Source of the DNA: Microthyrium microscopicum
Lineage: Eukaryota > Ascomycota > Dothideomycetes > Microthyriales > Microthyriaceae
NCBI GenBank assembly: GCA_010405405.1
Contig: MU004234.1
Span: 1,135,563 to 1,199,562 of the forward strand
DNA: 64,000 nt
Reading direction: 5' to 3'
Part shown: one piece after another, positions 27,344-38,236 of the stretch
Position numbering within the stretch: position 1 is the first letter of the stretch
Layout: each line of letters opens with the position of its first letter
Notes under the pieces: model-generated
Seen by the model: only the letters and a program-made list of their open reading frames with translations
Told to the model about the DNA's origin: nothing
Databases searched by the model: none
Made by a program: the position numbers and the translations under genes

Positions 27344-28765
27344 GTACAGCTCAGTTGAAGGATTTTGTGCGGGCAATTGATACGGGCCAGTTCAATTGTA
27401 TTCGTAACAGTTGATATAAAAAGAGTTATGCTAGAAGATTGTGGGTACAAAATAGCAGGGCCGTGACGAGAGATCGTTATGATGGCTATTCATCGTGAGT
27501 GAATAAGTGGGGTGAGACCTGGGCGGAAGGCAGTGAAAGATCACCAGAGAAGCCACCTGGGCATTAGATTTGACTGCAGTAGAGGGCCAGACATGAGCTG
27601 CAGTATGGTAAGTATCGAGTGAAATAGGTATTCTGGGAGACTTGGAGGTGGTGAGGTTGGAAGAGAAGGAGTTATGGTGTAAGTTTCAGATGGTGGACAG
27701 AAGAAGGCAGTCGGCAATTTCAGGTTTAAAGTGGAGGATTTAATGCACGCCAGAGTCGACCATCAGATCACTAATAACCGATTGCCTAACATCTCACAAG
27801 GACAGGACAGAGCCAATCCTTAATAAGAAGTGGAAGAAATATAAGAAACCAAAACAAACATGGCCAATTGATGGGCAGGACGTGTTCAAATACAGCCTAT
27901 AGCAGAAACGGAGAATGACATAGCCAGCGACCCACGATCACCTACTTGTTGGCGCTGTCCTGTCCGAGCGGCACAACTCAATTCCTCTTCTACTTATTTT
28001 TATACCCACTAACTATCAAAGCATTATATATAGAAAATGTCTGTAGATTCAATCTCGCAGATTATGGAAACATTCGATACTTTCATGCACCGCTTCACGG
28101 CAAGGCAGAACAGTATTGCCCATATTCAAGGTTTATGATCTTATTTTGACTTTTGGTGCCTCCAAGAGTCCAAAGGCCCAACAGAGTCAGGTACAAAGGT
28201 TGGAAGTGGATACAAAACATTGGAAACATGCCAGAACAGCGTGATTGAAATCTTAAGCCATCGCGCGTGTTTGTGGGGTTCCTTTATGGTATCAACCGAT
28301 ATAATCGTGTAATTGGACCACTCGTGGCGCCCTCGGATTCGCTCATACATACTCTAGCCAATTACTAAATGACGACACTTCCAATTACCAAGTTTGATGT
28401 TTGTTTTGCTGGCGGTTAACAACAAAGATCATGCTGGGAGAACATGACCTTTGTACTCCTTCTTGACGTGATGATTGTTTGTGTTAGCCTCGGAAGTCGG
28501 ATACATCTTTGAGCAAACGAGAACTATGTAGTTTTGGACCCATCTACCTGATCTCCCCGATTATTCCCTTGGTGTAACGGGTTCTCTTGGGGCGGGCCGA
28601 AGCGATGTGGCGCAGTAGATATAGGACGTGGAGGTGGCGCAGGCTTTTTAGACTGGCACCACAGGCAAGTTTCCAAGATTGTTAACTGCATGTTTAAAGT
28701 AATCTTGTTCATCGATTGAAAGGTCTGTGGAACTCAAATTGGTCGTTTCCTTGGCTTTAAAATGT
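27344..28765. other. Intergenic region, nothing coding recognised
   Basis: About 1.4 kb upstream of the coiled-coil gene and downstream of the HET pseudogene. Short open frames (for example 27946-28149) begin with TTG or lack any family resemblance. No tRNA, repeat or strong motif was seen. Confidence 0.4.
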
Positions 28766-30440
28766 TCAAGATATCCAAAAGGTGGTACACCGGCTGATAT
28801 CAAACATGCTTCCTTGCATTACTCCACCAACGTAGCACTCACCAACCAGTTTGCAAATTGTAACTTGATGTTTTTTCTCGTTCGCCAAGTCCAGCCCTTC
28901 ATAACATTTTCGAAGTAGGAGCGGTGTCTCCCCTCCGTGAAATAGACCAAGCTCGTCTCCCGTCTGCGCCTGGATTGGTATAATGCACATGGTGCCAGAT
29001 GTAGTCGTTGTGACTTTCCAATGCTCACTCCCTAGGAGTTGGAACATCGTTGATATTTCCATTCCTAAATTACCGGGTGGCGTTGTTACGTCCTTCAGAA
29101 CATCGAAAATGAAGCCAGAAGCACTCGAATAATGAGCCAGCTCCAAGTCATAAGTCTCCACCGCATCCCCATCTTCATCGTAAAACTTGACATCGCATTT
29201 AGTCCACTCAGCTGATGCCGAGATGCCATAACGAGAGCCGATGCTAGCGCTTTGGCGCAACCGTTGACTGAGATGGCTGTGCGCCCCCGGGGTACTCCAG
29301 TCTGGGGCCCACGATGGAAGATCAGCAGATTGTCTAGGCCATGCGCAGGCACTTAAAAGAGACAGAGATTCATATTCTGTGAAAATCTCAGCAGCGACCT
29401 TTGCGTACACTTCCCCCATAGTCTTCTTGTAGTCTACTTGTTCCAGCAGATCATAGAAATCAATAACGATAGGAAAAAGAAAACCCGGTGACATTATGCG
29501 CTCGATAAAGCGCTGATGCTCTTCGTACATCGTCGATAGGCCAGCTAGTCCGCGCAAAGCATATATCATATCATGAGGAATGGTCGAAGAGGAATCGTGG
29601 TGCCGGAGTAGTAGTTGCTGCAGACGCTCCATCGTTTTCCAAGGTTCGGCTTTCGTGAGTCTGAGTCGGTAATGGTACTCTTCTCGAGTCTGGGCAATTT
29701 GAAGCATTCTTTCAAAGCCAGGATGAGAGGTGCAAGGCGAATTGATCTTGCAAACCTTCACGAAATCATCCCAATCCACGAAATCATCGCCGCAAAACAT
29801 TATAGCTTTTCGTGCTGCAGCAATTTCTTGAACAATCCAGATTCGAGTAAACCAAGGCTTGCTCAGCAGAGATAGCAGGGCACTAGAAGCTTCTTTCTCC
29901 AGTTGCAGAGCATCAAATTCAGCACTTTAGAAGGCTCGCGCTGGAGAGTCTGATATGTTGGAATCAGAACTTTCCCTACGGCTTCGAAAGCCTTCTGCGT
30001 CCCCTCATCTCCATCACCAAGTCAGACATGCACGTCTTTGGCTTGCTGGTAAATTTCTTTCATCATGCTGACCTGAACGCTCTTTTCCTCCAGATTCTTC
30101 TGATTAGTCGAGATTCCATCTGCCCATACGATCAAAGGACCGTTGCCGAATGGAGCCCGGTTTGCTCTCTGTCGGACCACACTTTGCAGTGCACATTCCA
30201 GACTTTTGGAAATATCCAAACATGATTTCGGGTCATCACAGAATATACTAACTGGGGGGAGGCCGTCACTTGCACCCCAGGCGTATGAAATTGCGGTATA
30301 GAACGGAAAGTCGGCAAGCGGAACGCTGAAGATGCGCCTGACAAGTCCCCGGCCTTCAGCAGGATTTTGAAGCCACAGGAGTCGTATCTCATCCTGGCCA
30401 ACTTTTTGATATTTGTACTGACTTCTCCTGATGGTCTTTT
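28766..30440 (-). pseudogene. HET-domain (heterokaryon incompatibility) pseudogene
   Basis: Two non-contiguous reading frames on the minus strand look like one HET-domain protein. The 5' part (about 30440-30020) has the diagnostic HET motifs: the DEIRLL start, the SYAWG box, and WADGISTNQ followed by QVSMMKEIY. The 3' part (29800-28766, 344 codons) carries the following block with YALRGLAGL, and the LPSWAPDWS motif usual downstream of HET. Between them the frame is interrupted in about two places, and I see no standard intron that restores it or any start ATG in the 5' frame. HET proteins trigger cell death on non-self fusion, and decayed members are common in fungal genomes. The remaining 344-codon frame could still be mis-called as a short hypothetical protein. 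Confidence 0.75.
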
Positions 30441-30898
30441 TGCCTCAGTCGCGCGTTAAAGATGTTAGGTTTGTCTTTATTATTGAATGTATGCTGAGAA
30501 GGAAAGAAGGCTCCTTTGGCAGATTTATTGAGAAGCAGCAATATTATTCAACTTGAGGGTAGAGTAGCGTCGGAATGTTGCTGCAGGCAAATACGTGGCT
30601 GATCTCGTTGCATTTTCTGTCGAATTGAGTTCTGGTTTGAGAGTATTCCTATTATGACTATCAATATGAGTTTATATGCCTAGTAATGAGCGTCAGCGTA
30701 CGAATCACTCTTTCAGTCACGTTCAGAAAATGGAGCTGAGATGATGGAAAAAAGTAATAGAATTAGAGTTACAATTCCAACCAGGATACACCACCAAGAA
30801 ACAATGCTAAAGGACTAGACTATAGTACACTGAGAGTATGAGGATTTGAAAAGAGTTGCTCATGGCTTCTGCTTCCGTGATGACTTTGGACGCCTCCA
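30441..30898. other. Intergenic region
   Basis: Between the HET pseudogene 5' end and the 3' end of the small membrane-protein gene. AT-rich; no coding or repeat structure recognised. Confidence 0.4.
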
Positions 30899-31225
30899 CT
30901 ACTGCGCAACCTTGCCGGTGGAATGTTCATGAAGATATTGTCTCACACGAGCTCCACTGTGTCGCTTGCGTTTCTTCTCGCTTGACTTCTCGTCATGGTA
31001 CATCGCAGATGGTGCATCTGTCGAGCCGTAGGCCGGGAGGTTATCTCCGGCGTACGCCGGGAGGTTATCTCGGTCGTACGCTGGGGTCACTTCGTCCGAG
31101 GCAAGGCCATCGACGGGCCAGACTTCTTCGATCATGCCGCGCTTGATGGCCTTTCTTTTCTTGTGTTTGCGGATTGCTTCGGCGGAGCAGTAGACGATAG
31201 CACCAACGGCTAGAACTAAAGCCAT
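30899..31225 (-). CDS. Small single-pass membrane protein with LPxY motifs
   Basis: A 108-residue single-exon frame starting at an ATG. Residues about 2-16 form a short hydrophobic segment (ALVLAVGAIVYCSAEA), followed at once by a basic stretch (RKHKKRKAIKRG). This predicts an N-out/C-in membrane anchor. The cytosolic part has two tandem NLPAY motifs about ten residues apart, preceded by TPAYD, then a lysine/arginine-rich tail (KSSEKKRKRHSG). LPxY/PPxY motifs bind WW domains of Nedd4/Rsp5 ubiquitin ligases. Small membrane proteins with this plan act as Rsp5 adaptors in yeast (Rcr1/Rcr2 type). That role is inference; no family is recognised with certainty. The frame is short, so the coding call itself is moderate. 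Confidence 0.55.
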   Translation of the reverse strand: MALVLAVGAIVYCSAEAIRKHKKRKAIKRGMIEEVWPVDGLASDEVTPAYDRDNLPAYAGDNLPAYGSTDAPSAMYHDEKSSEKKRKRHSGARVRQYLHEHSTGKVAQ

Positions 31226-32084
31226 TGTTGTGAAGTTGTGAAGTTGAGTGGCGAAAGCTGAGAGGTTGCTGTGAGTCGGAGGGGGTTGATTATTGGATCT
31301 GATAGAGGTTGCTTTGGTGGGTGAAGGTGGCGATTATGAATGAGTAAAGGTGGCGATGATGAGGAGTATGGAGAGTTGAATTGATGCTTGTTGTATGATG
31401 GAGATGGTGATGGAGAGGTCAAAGAATTGGGAGAGCGAAAGTAAACATTTATACAGTATGGTTGGCGACACTATTCGGGAGGAACGGCAGGCGTCATACA
31501 ATTTTGGGGCAGTGTTATTCAGAGATTTTGGCTGTAACTTCCATAGCTTAGAACTAATGCTGTAAAAGTAATTTGAGTTATCTTGAAGCCTTTCATTTCT
31601 AGTTGTTTTGCATTCTTAATTATGGAGGCTATGTCTGAATACGAACAAGATGCGGTGCTTGCCCAAGTACATTTGAAATAATTCGGATATAAACTTTCAA
31701 GAGCCGCAGCAAAACTTCAAGTATTGATCTCCATACGCGTTACGGTTGTCCCTTTCGTCGAATACGCCCCTGGTCAATTTAGCGCTTCTGCGAGAGCCTT
31801 ATGATACCGCATACCGTATGTTTCCCCTATCCACAATCCGTAGCGAGGAACAATACTGTAGAACCAAGTCGGAAGTAATTGTAAATTTGGTTCGCCCAAG
31901 CCCTCGTCTGGCAAAGGCAACTCGAAATCGTAACACAGATATCAACGAATGGTTCAACGGAAATTGCCATCTAGGAAACACAAAGTGTATACTAAAAGGA
32001 AATTAATTTAAAAAGATATCAAACCCGCTCCTTGCCGATCTATACCAGGAACTAATTGAGAATCAAAGCGCTACACTCGCGAAA
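31226..32084. other. Intergenic region with possible promoter of the small membrane protein
   Basis: About 860 bp. On the minus strand a TATAAATG word lies at 31446-31453, about 220 bases upstream of the small membrane-protein start, a candidate TATA element. The 31216-31422 open frame on the minus strand starts with TTG and is proline/serine low complexity, probably leader sequence. The part near 32,000 is the 3' flank of the reductase gene. Confidence 0.35.
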
Positions 32085-33098
32085 TCAAGCAGCGTCTTTG
32101 GAAACTCTCACCAACATAGACCCAATACCTGGCACTTTGCCCCAACTTCGATGCGCTTCCTGAATATCGTCCAGATCAGTAACGCTGCGAACTGGCACCT
32201 TGATCATCCCGTCTCCCAACAACCGGAACAGCTCTTGCAGATTTGTAACAAAGTCCTTATCATCCTTCGTGATATAGTAGAACTTGGTCGTCTTGGCATT
32301 CGGTACCAAATTCCTTGCCAACAACTTCACAGTCGGGAGTATCTGAGATCGAGGCGCTTCACCTTTCAGCGAATCACTGTTTCCCCCGAATGCGACTAGA
32401 GTGCCTGTGCAGTTCAAGATCTTGTAGCTTTCGTCCCAGCTCTCGAATCCCAAGGCGTCAAAGACCGCATCAGCACCACCGAGCTCATTCATGGACTCCA
32501 TCCATTTCTTGTCCGTGTAAACGAAGGGTGTGATGCCATGTTCGCGCAACAACTCGTGGTTTCGTGTTGATGCGGTGCCGTAGACTTGTGCCCCTTGGAG
32601 CCTGCAGAGAGCAGCAGTGGCATATCCAACAGCGCCGCTCACACCGTGGATGAAGACACGTTGGTCCTTCTTAACTTTGGCCGAGTTCTTGACCATGGCA
32701 TATGCCGTGTTCCAGTCCAAGATGAGGGCTGTCGCTTGTTGAAGGTCTAGACCTTTAGGCACGCGGATGAGATACTTCTCGGGTAGGTTGACGAGCTCGG
32801 CATCAGCATCGTAGACTGTAAGACTTGCAACCAGGTCGTCTGGAAGGAATTTTGTTGCACCTTGGCCGTTTTGAGTTACGGTGCCGATGAGGCAGTAGCC
32901 GGGAGTGAGGGGTGCTTTCTTTTGCATTGGGTAGTGTCCTTTGCGCATGTTGACGTCTGCGCCTGTGAAGCCGGCGTAAATAGTCTTGACTTGGACATGA
33001 TTGGGCTCTGGGTCGGAGATCTCTGCTGATACGACTTGGACTTTGGACTCATCGCCGAACTCTGGGATGACGACCTTGCGGATGGTTTGTGGAGACAT
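32085..33098 (-). CDS. Medium-chain dehydrogenase/reductase, quinone-oxidoreductase type
   Basis: A single exon of 337 residues with an ATG in a caacATGTCT context. It belongs to the zinc-independent branch of the MDR superfamily, NADPH-dependent enzymes reducing quinones or activated double bonds. The N-terminal GroES-like domain spans about residues 20-130 and lacks the cysteine/histidine zinc ligands of alcohol dehydrogenases. The Rossmann domain starts near 145 with FIHGVSGAVGYATAA, where GxxGxxA replaces the classical glycine motif, as in quinone oxidoreductases. The length is normal for the family. Trans-acting enoyl reductases of polyketide pathways share the fold, but no synthase gene lies nearby. 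The substrate is unknown. Its upstream region now abuts the inserted element at 33,554. Confidence 0.88.
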   Translation of the reverse strand: MSPQTIRKVVIPEFGDESKVQVVSAEISDPEPNHVQVKTIYAGFTGADVNMRKGHYPMQKKAPLTPGYCLIGTVTQNGQGATKFLPDDLVASLTVYDADAELVNLPEKYLIRVPKGLDLQQATALILDWNTAYAMVKNSAKVKKDQRVFIHGVSGAVGYATAALCRLQGAQVYGTASTRNHELLREHGITPFVYTDKKWMESMNELGGADAVFDALGFESWDESYKILNCTGTLVAFGGNSDSLKGEAPRSQILPTVKLLARNLVPNAKTTKFYYITKDDKDFVTNLQELFRLLGDGMIKVPVRSVTDLDDIQEAHRSWGKVPGIGSMLVRVSKDAA

Positions 33099-33553
33099 GT
33101 TGAGTATGATCTTTCGAGAGCTTTGAGGATGGAAATAACGAGGAGGCTGGAAAGAGTAACCTAAGTAAATGCTGGGACTATGTGTGTCAATATAGCGAAA
33201 ATGATATGATTTGTTGTTGAGATAAGTTGAATTGTTGTGAGCTGATAGAGAATGGAAGTAGATTCAACTCCATCCTCTCAGGTTACCTATATACTAAAAT
33301 ACATTGCTACGATCGACACAATGGTCGGTCCATGATATGGCCGGTCTTAGCGAAATCACGACCGACGGAGAGACTTTCCCAGATGAGTACTTGTCTTGTT
33401 AAGGTTGGAGGAGAGAAGGAGAGTTGAAGAAGAGATGGGAAAGCGCGTCGGAGAAGAGTCACCCCGACGTTCGGTCCATTTTCGCGCGCTATGAACATTC
33501 AATAAGCCGTGCACGCGGGCACTTATTCTCCCGCAATTAATCTAACCACTAAC
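33099..33553. promoter_or_regulatory. Upstream region of the reductase, cut by the mobile element
   Basis: About 455 bp of normal composition between the reductase start and the left inverted repeat. Short open frames here have no family resemblance. Together with 36,406-37,203 it would form a 1.25-kb divergent promoter region if the element were absent. Confidence 0.45.
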
Positions 33554-33628
33554 AGCTATCCGTGGACAACACCCACCGCCGTAGGCGGTGGGGGACGCCT
33601 GAACGCTACGGATAGCTAAACGCTACAT
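33554..33628 (+). repeat. Left terminal inverted repeat
   Basis: Starts agctatccgtggacaacacc and has internal symmetry. Its first ten bases return as the reverse complement acggatagct about 64 bp in. A 9-bp perfect hairpin (cccaccgcc, loop gta, ggcggtggg) lies between. The word acgctac is repeated twice in the inner part, a possible transposase-binding repeat. Confidence 0.9.
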
Positions 33629-36330
33629 GTTATAAATACTATATATTTCAATAATAATTACCTAATAAATAATTCTTAAAATAATAGTGCTATTAGATTT
33701 ATTACTTTTCTATATCTTATAAAATTTTTACGCGCTTTTAATAAGAATTATAATATTAGCTATATAGAACAATACTAATTTAGGATATATCTTAAGATAG
33801 TTTTTTTAGCTAGGTTATAGCTAATTTTACTATAATAGATATTTTTTAAATCTAAAAAAGGAAGCATAAATAGTAAGTAATAAATTATATATAGTATTAG
33901 TTTAATAAATATTTATTATATTTTAAATAATTAATATTAAGTTAAAATTACTTAGGTTAAAAGATATTATTATTATGCTTTACTAAGATTTTACGTTTAT
34001 AGGCTAAATTTATAACTATAATGCGTCCTAGCTCTTTATATTAGAAAGATAAATTACTAAATCTACTACTACTTTTATAATACTAAACTAAAAATAATTT
34101 TATAATAAAGCTTATATATTAGTAAGAAGAGATACTTCTAGAGAGTATAATTTTATACTTATCTACTAATCTAAAGATACTTTACTATACTATAGAAAGA
34201 ATATTTAAACTACTTAAAAAAGATTAAATTTAATACTAATTCCTTAATCTCTAAGGCTCTAAATTAAAGCGTACTATAAATAACTAAAGGCTAAATAATA
34301 TTTAAGATAAAGCACTATATAATTACTTTCTTAAACTCTCTAAAATTAGTATTCCTCTATAATTTAAATACTTTTAAGATACTACTAATAATATTCTTTA
34401 CTATAGTATATTACTAAATACTTTAAATCCTTTTTCTATAGGCTAAAAGTAGCCTAGACGCTTTATAAAACTATACTTATAGTTTAAGATTATAAAGTAA
34501 GAATCTTTTAAGGTTACTTATTAAAAGGCTATAAACTATAGTAATATTAAAGCTTTTATATAGAAATATAAATAGACTATTAATTAATATAAAATATAGC
34601 TTATAGATACTTAGAATATAAATAAAATAGGTATTAAAATAGGTATTAGTAAAGATTAGTAGGTAATAGTTCCTATAGGTAAAGAATATAGTTATTTTAA
34701 CTACTATATTTAGAGCTTTAGAGAGAAGAAGAATATTACTATTATAGAGAGCGTATTTATAGTTAAATATATAATTAGTCTTATAATTATTACTAAAGGC
34801 TAGATAATCTAAGAGTAGTAGTTTTATAAAGTTAAAGATAAAAATCTAGCTATTAGTAAGAAGCTTTTTTATTTATATTAATAACTTACTAATTTTATAC
34901 TATAAAAATATTAAAATTAGGTTATTTAAATAATATTCTTAGATTCTTATAGATATAATATTTTAATTAATTATTAGCTTAAACTTAGTAAGGAGAGTAT
35001 AGATTACTACTCCTTAATAGCTATAAGAGCTATTTAATATATTTCTTTACCCTCTTTTATAACGCGCGTAAGATTATAATTCTTTAACTACTACTATATA
35101 CTATATACTTCTTATAATCTCTAAATATTATAATCTTTTAGTAATAAAAGCATTTTTATACTAAATACCTTAATAAAGCTCTATAAGCTAGATTAAGTAA
35201 ATTTAATAAGTAAACCTTCTTTATTACTATTAAATCTATAAGACGTAAAGTTATAAAGCTAAATTCTATTAAATCTAGCTTTAAGTATTATAGTTTTTAG
35301 CCTTTTAAACTATTAGAGATACTATAATATTTACTTATAGATCTACTAAATCTTTATATTTTATAAGACTAGAATAATATTAAAGAAAGTAAAGATAAAG
35401 AGAAATTATCTACTAAATAGCATACTCTTTTAAATCTATAAAAACTTTATTAGTAATTATCTTAAGTACTTAACTACCTAAGATCCTCTCCTATACTACT
35501 AAATATACTAATATATATATACTAAAGATTAAACTTCTAAGCTCTATAGTAAAGAATCCTTATATAGAATAATCTTTATTTAATCTTCTTAGAGTTTTAT
35601 TATAACTCTTATCTTACCTATATATATTAGAATAGATGTAACTAAGCTTAGGTTAACTTTGTTTAATAGAGAAGTATAGTTTATACTAATAATATTTCTT
35701 CTTTTTATAATATTAATACTTTAGAGCCTATTTTAGTTAAATAATAGGCTTAGAATAATAATCTATATTAAAAAATATAGAGATTACTACTATATTACTT
35801 AGTAATTCTATAGCTACTTTAAATAATACTTAGTAAGTACTTATAACTTACCTATAAAGTAAACTAGCTTTAAAATAAAGCTAAATGTAAAGAAATTAAT
35901 AAGTTAAAGTAGTATAATACTATAATTAAGAACTAGAAGTAAGAAGTTAAAGAGGTTACTTATGCATATATACTTCTATAAGTAGTAGAATATATAAGTC
36001 TATAGTTATAATTTAGAATAGATATAAATATACTTCTTACTAATTTATAAGCTATATTTAATAAGAATATAGATTAAGAGATAATATACTATATACTACT
36101 ATATTTTTATTTTAGACTAGATAATAATAAGTTATAAGAGTAAATTTAAAGAATTACTACCTTAGAATTAATCTTAATCTTAATTTTATTACTATATTAT
36201 AAATTTCTTAAACCTTAATATTTTTCTTTTAAAATAAAATATATAATAGATATAATACGTTTTAAATACCTTCTAAATTTTTATTAAATAATATTACGTA
36301 GTTATTAGATAGCTATAGTGTAGATAAAAT

Positions 36331-36405
36331 ATGTAGCGTTTAGCTATCCGTAGCGTTTAGGCGTCCCCCACCGCCTATGGCGGTGGGTGTTGTCCACGGA
36401 TAGCT
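36331..36405 (-). repeat. Right terminal inverted repeat
   Basis: Reverse complement of the left end with two differences. The same hairpin is present with loop ata instead of gta. Inside this point similarity to the left end continues weakly for about 15 bp, then is lost in AT-rich DNA. Confidence 0.9.
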
Positions 36406-37203
36406 TCAACGGCCATTACCCCGAACTCTCTGAAAATCGATGGCTCATTGGCCGGTTTTGGCCAATAAGGCTGAAAATGATCTGCGCACAGCATTTGATG
36501 ATTCCTCATCACTTCTGATATCGAGACACAAGAGACTTACAGTATTGCTGGGGCTCTGTGGTTGATCTGCCGCTTCGTCAGAAGTATCAAATAGCTCAGC
36601 ATCTACAATACCAGGTATTACCTACAGGCTACAGCACTGTCAAAACTTCAGGGCGCAATATCCTTAGAAATACTCTTTTGAAGAAGATCTCATGAGAATA
36701 GTATGGTACAATACCAGAAACAAATCAAACTTATACGCTTGGAACCGGAATTAAGCAAGCATAAAAAGTTTCACGCGAGTTCAAGTGCGCAAGAAATGTT
36801 AGCCGCACTTGGCTGATCACTTATGTCTTCTTCTTCTATTTTGTGACAGAAGATATCTCAACTTTATGTTCTCGTTTGGCATATTTTTGTCGGCCTATCA
36901 ACAAACAGAAAAATGAGAGAGATTTTAACCAAAGTTACTCTGGTTGAAAGCTGAACTCTGGATGCTGTAATTGATCATCGTGTTAGGTTTCAAATAAGCA
37001 CAGGCCTGGCAATATTGCATATTAAGCTGCTATAGTTCTTCATCATTGGGAACCAGCTATTATACCATTCTATTACTGCGAATGTTATATCTCCTATCAC
37101 GGAATAACATTTCTTGCCAACTTCTACTGGGGGAAAGGCAGAACGATCCTGTTTTACACAGTTGTCTTGTTATTCCCAGCGTCCTAATTTTCCTTGGAAC
37201 GAA
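36406..37203. promoter_or_regulatory. Upstream region of the GH16 gene
   Basis: About 800 bp of normal composition after the element. No gene, repeat or clear regulatory word recognised. Confidence 0.4.
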
Positions 37204-38071
37204 ATGCACAGTCTGTGGCTACTATCAACTTTTCTGCTGACCGTCTGGTCCCAACAAACGCAGACATGGCATACATTACTTGGAGAAGAATCTTTCAGTT
37301 CACAGAACGAGTTTGAAAAATCATGGGCGTATCTGTACCCATGGGGATCAGACCACAATGGCGCCGCTCGCATGGATAAAGCTCATGTCCATCTCGCCAA
37401 CGGAGTAGTCACTATAACTGCGCAAAAGATCTCCGGACAACCAGATGCTAAGCACGGCGGCAAAAACATCAAAATCAACTACTTATCAGGAGCAATTCAT
37501 GCAAAACAACACTTCAAAGTTTCGGCAAGTGGTGGACTAGACTTCATTGGCGAGTTCAAAGCTCCGGTTGCGCGAGGTACTTGGCCTGCTTTTTGGCTAA
37601 CAGCAGACTCCGGATGGCCTCCGGAGGTTGATTTGGCAGAGTGGAAAGGGAGCGGCAAGATCAGCTTCAATACCTTCAACACAAGTAAGATTGTCAGTGC
37701 AAAGGATGTCGGCTATCCTAGTCCTGGAGAATGGCACAAGTTTAAAACTGAACTTCGAGCAATGAACAACAAAAAGGACGTCGAAATCAAGTTCTATATG
37801 GACTCGAAATTGGTTACCACTCAACATGCAAGCGGTTATGTTGGTAAGGGAATGTGGTTGTAAGTATCTCCCGATTTCAGTTCTTTTTCGACGTACTAAC
37901 AAATGTATAAGGATAATAAATCTTCAGATGGAAGGCTCTTCTGGCTCGCCCGGTCCCGGTGGTAGTAAGTGCTATTACTTTGACACGAATGATGAAGCTA
38001 ACGGCCTCGTAAGACACCACCTACTCGGCGCGACATGTTCAGGTTTCAAGTTATGGTCAATAATAACTTAG
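37204..38071 (+). CDS. Secreted GH16 beta-glucanase-like enzyme
   Basis: Glycoside hydrolase family 16, jelly-roll enzymes acting on beta-1,3 or mixed-linked glucans. Two exons, 37204-37859 and 37912-38071, are separated by a 52-nt intron with a perfect TACTAAC branch site and give 271 residues. The chosen ATG opens a signal peptide (MHSLWLLSTFLLTVWS). The catalytic signature is PPEVDLAEW: Glu141 as nucleophile, Asp143 assisting, and Glu146 as acid/base. RGTWPAFWLT just before it is also typical. After the intron, IINLQMEGSSGSPGP matches the usual C-terminal strand. The last about 35 residues, however, lack the expected YARNVYVG-type ending, so the C-terminus is diverged or a further splice is missed. 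It is convergent with the FAD oxidase gene. Confidence 0.85.
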
Positions 38072-38236
38072 GCTGTGACTTCTTTACGAACTTTGCATTG
38101 ACCTGCTGAAGGAGGTTCAAGAACTACTTCAAATGGCAACTTCATGTCTTGGTTGGGACAAGGCTTTTATTCATTAAACTCGGTCCATATATCTGATTGA
38201 AACCATGAACTTAAATAGCATACATTTGTATGCCAA

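Larger units (their letters stand above)
33554..36405. mobile_element. 2.85-kb DNA element with 75-bp terminal inverted repeats, interior RIP-decayed
   Basis: The ends are near-perfect inverted repeats of 75 bp (73 of 75 identical). Both differences are G on the left versus A on the right, read in the same orientation. The 2.7-kb interior is as AT-rich and CpA-poor as the left block and has no open frame, so any transposase gene is beyond recognition. The length and inverted ends suggest a DNA transposon, but no family is assignable. I could not find a convincing target-site duplication: the flanks are ...ccactaac and tcaacggc. If TA is the target, the ends would begin at TCCGTGG inside the AGCTATCCGTGG terminus. 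It sits between the divergent reductase and GH16 genes. Confidence 0.8.

Noticed and set aside
31216-31422. 68-codon Ser/Pro-rich frame upstream of the small membrane protein
   Set aside because: Starts with TTG and overlaps the likely leader; low complexity only.
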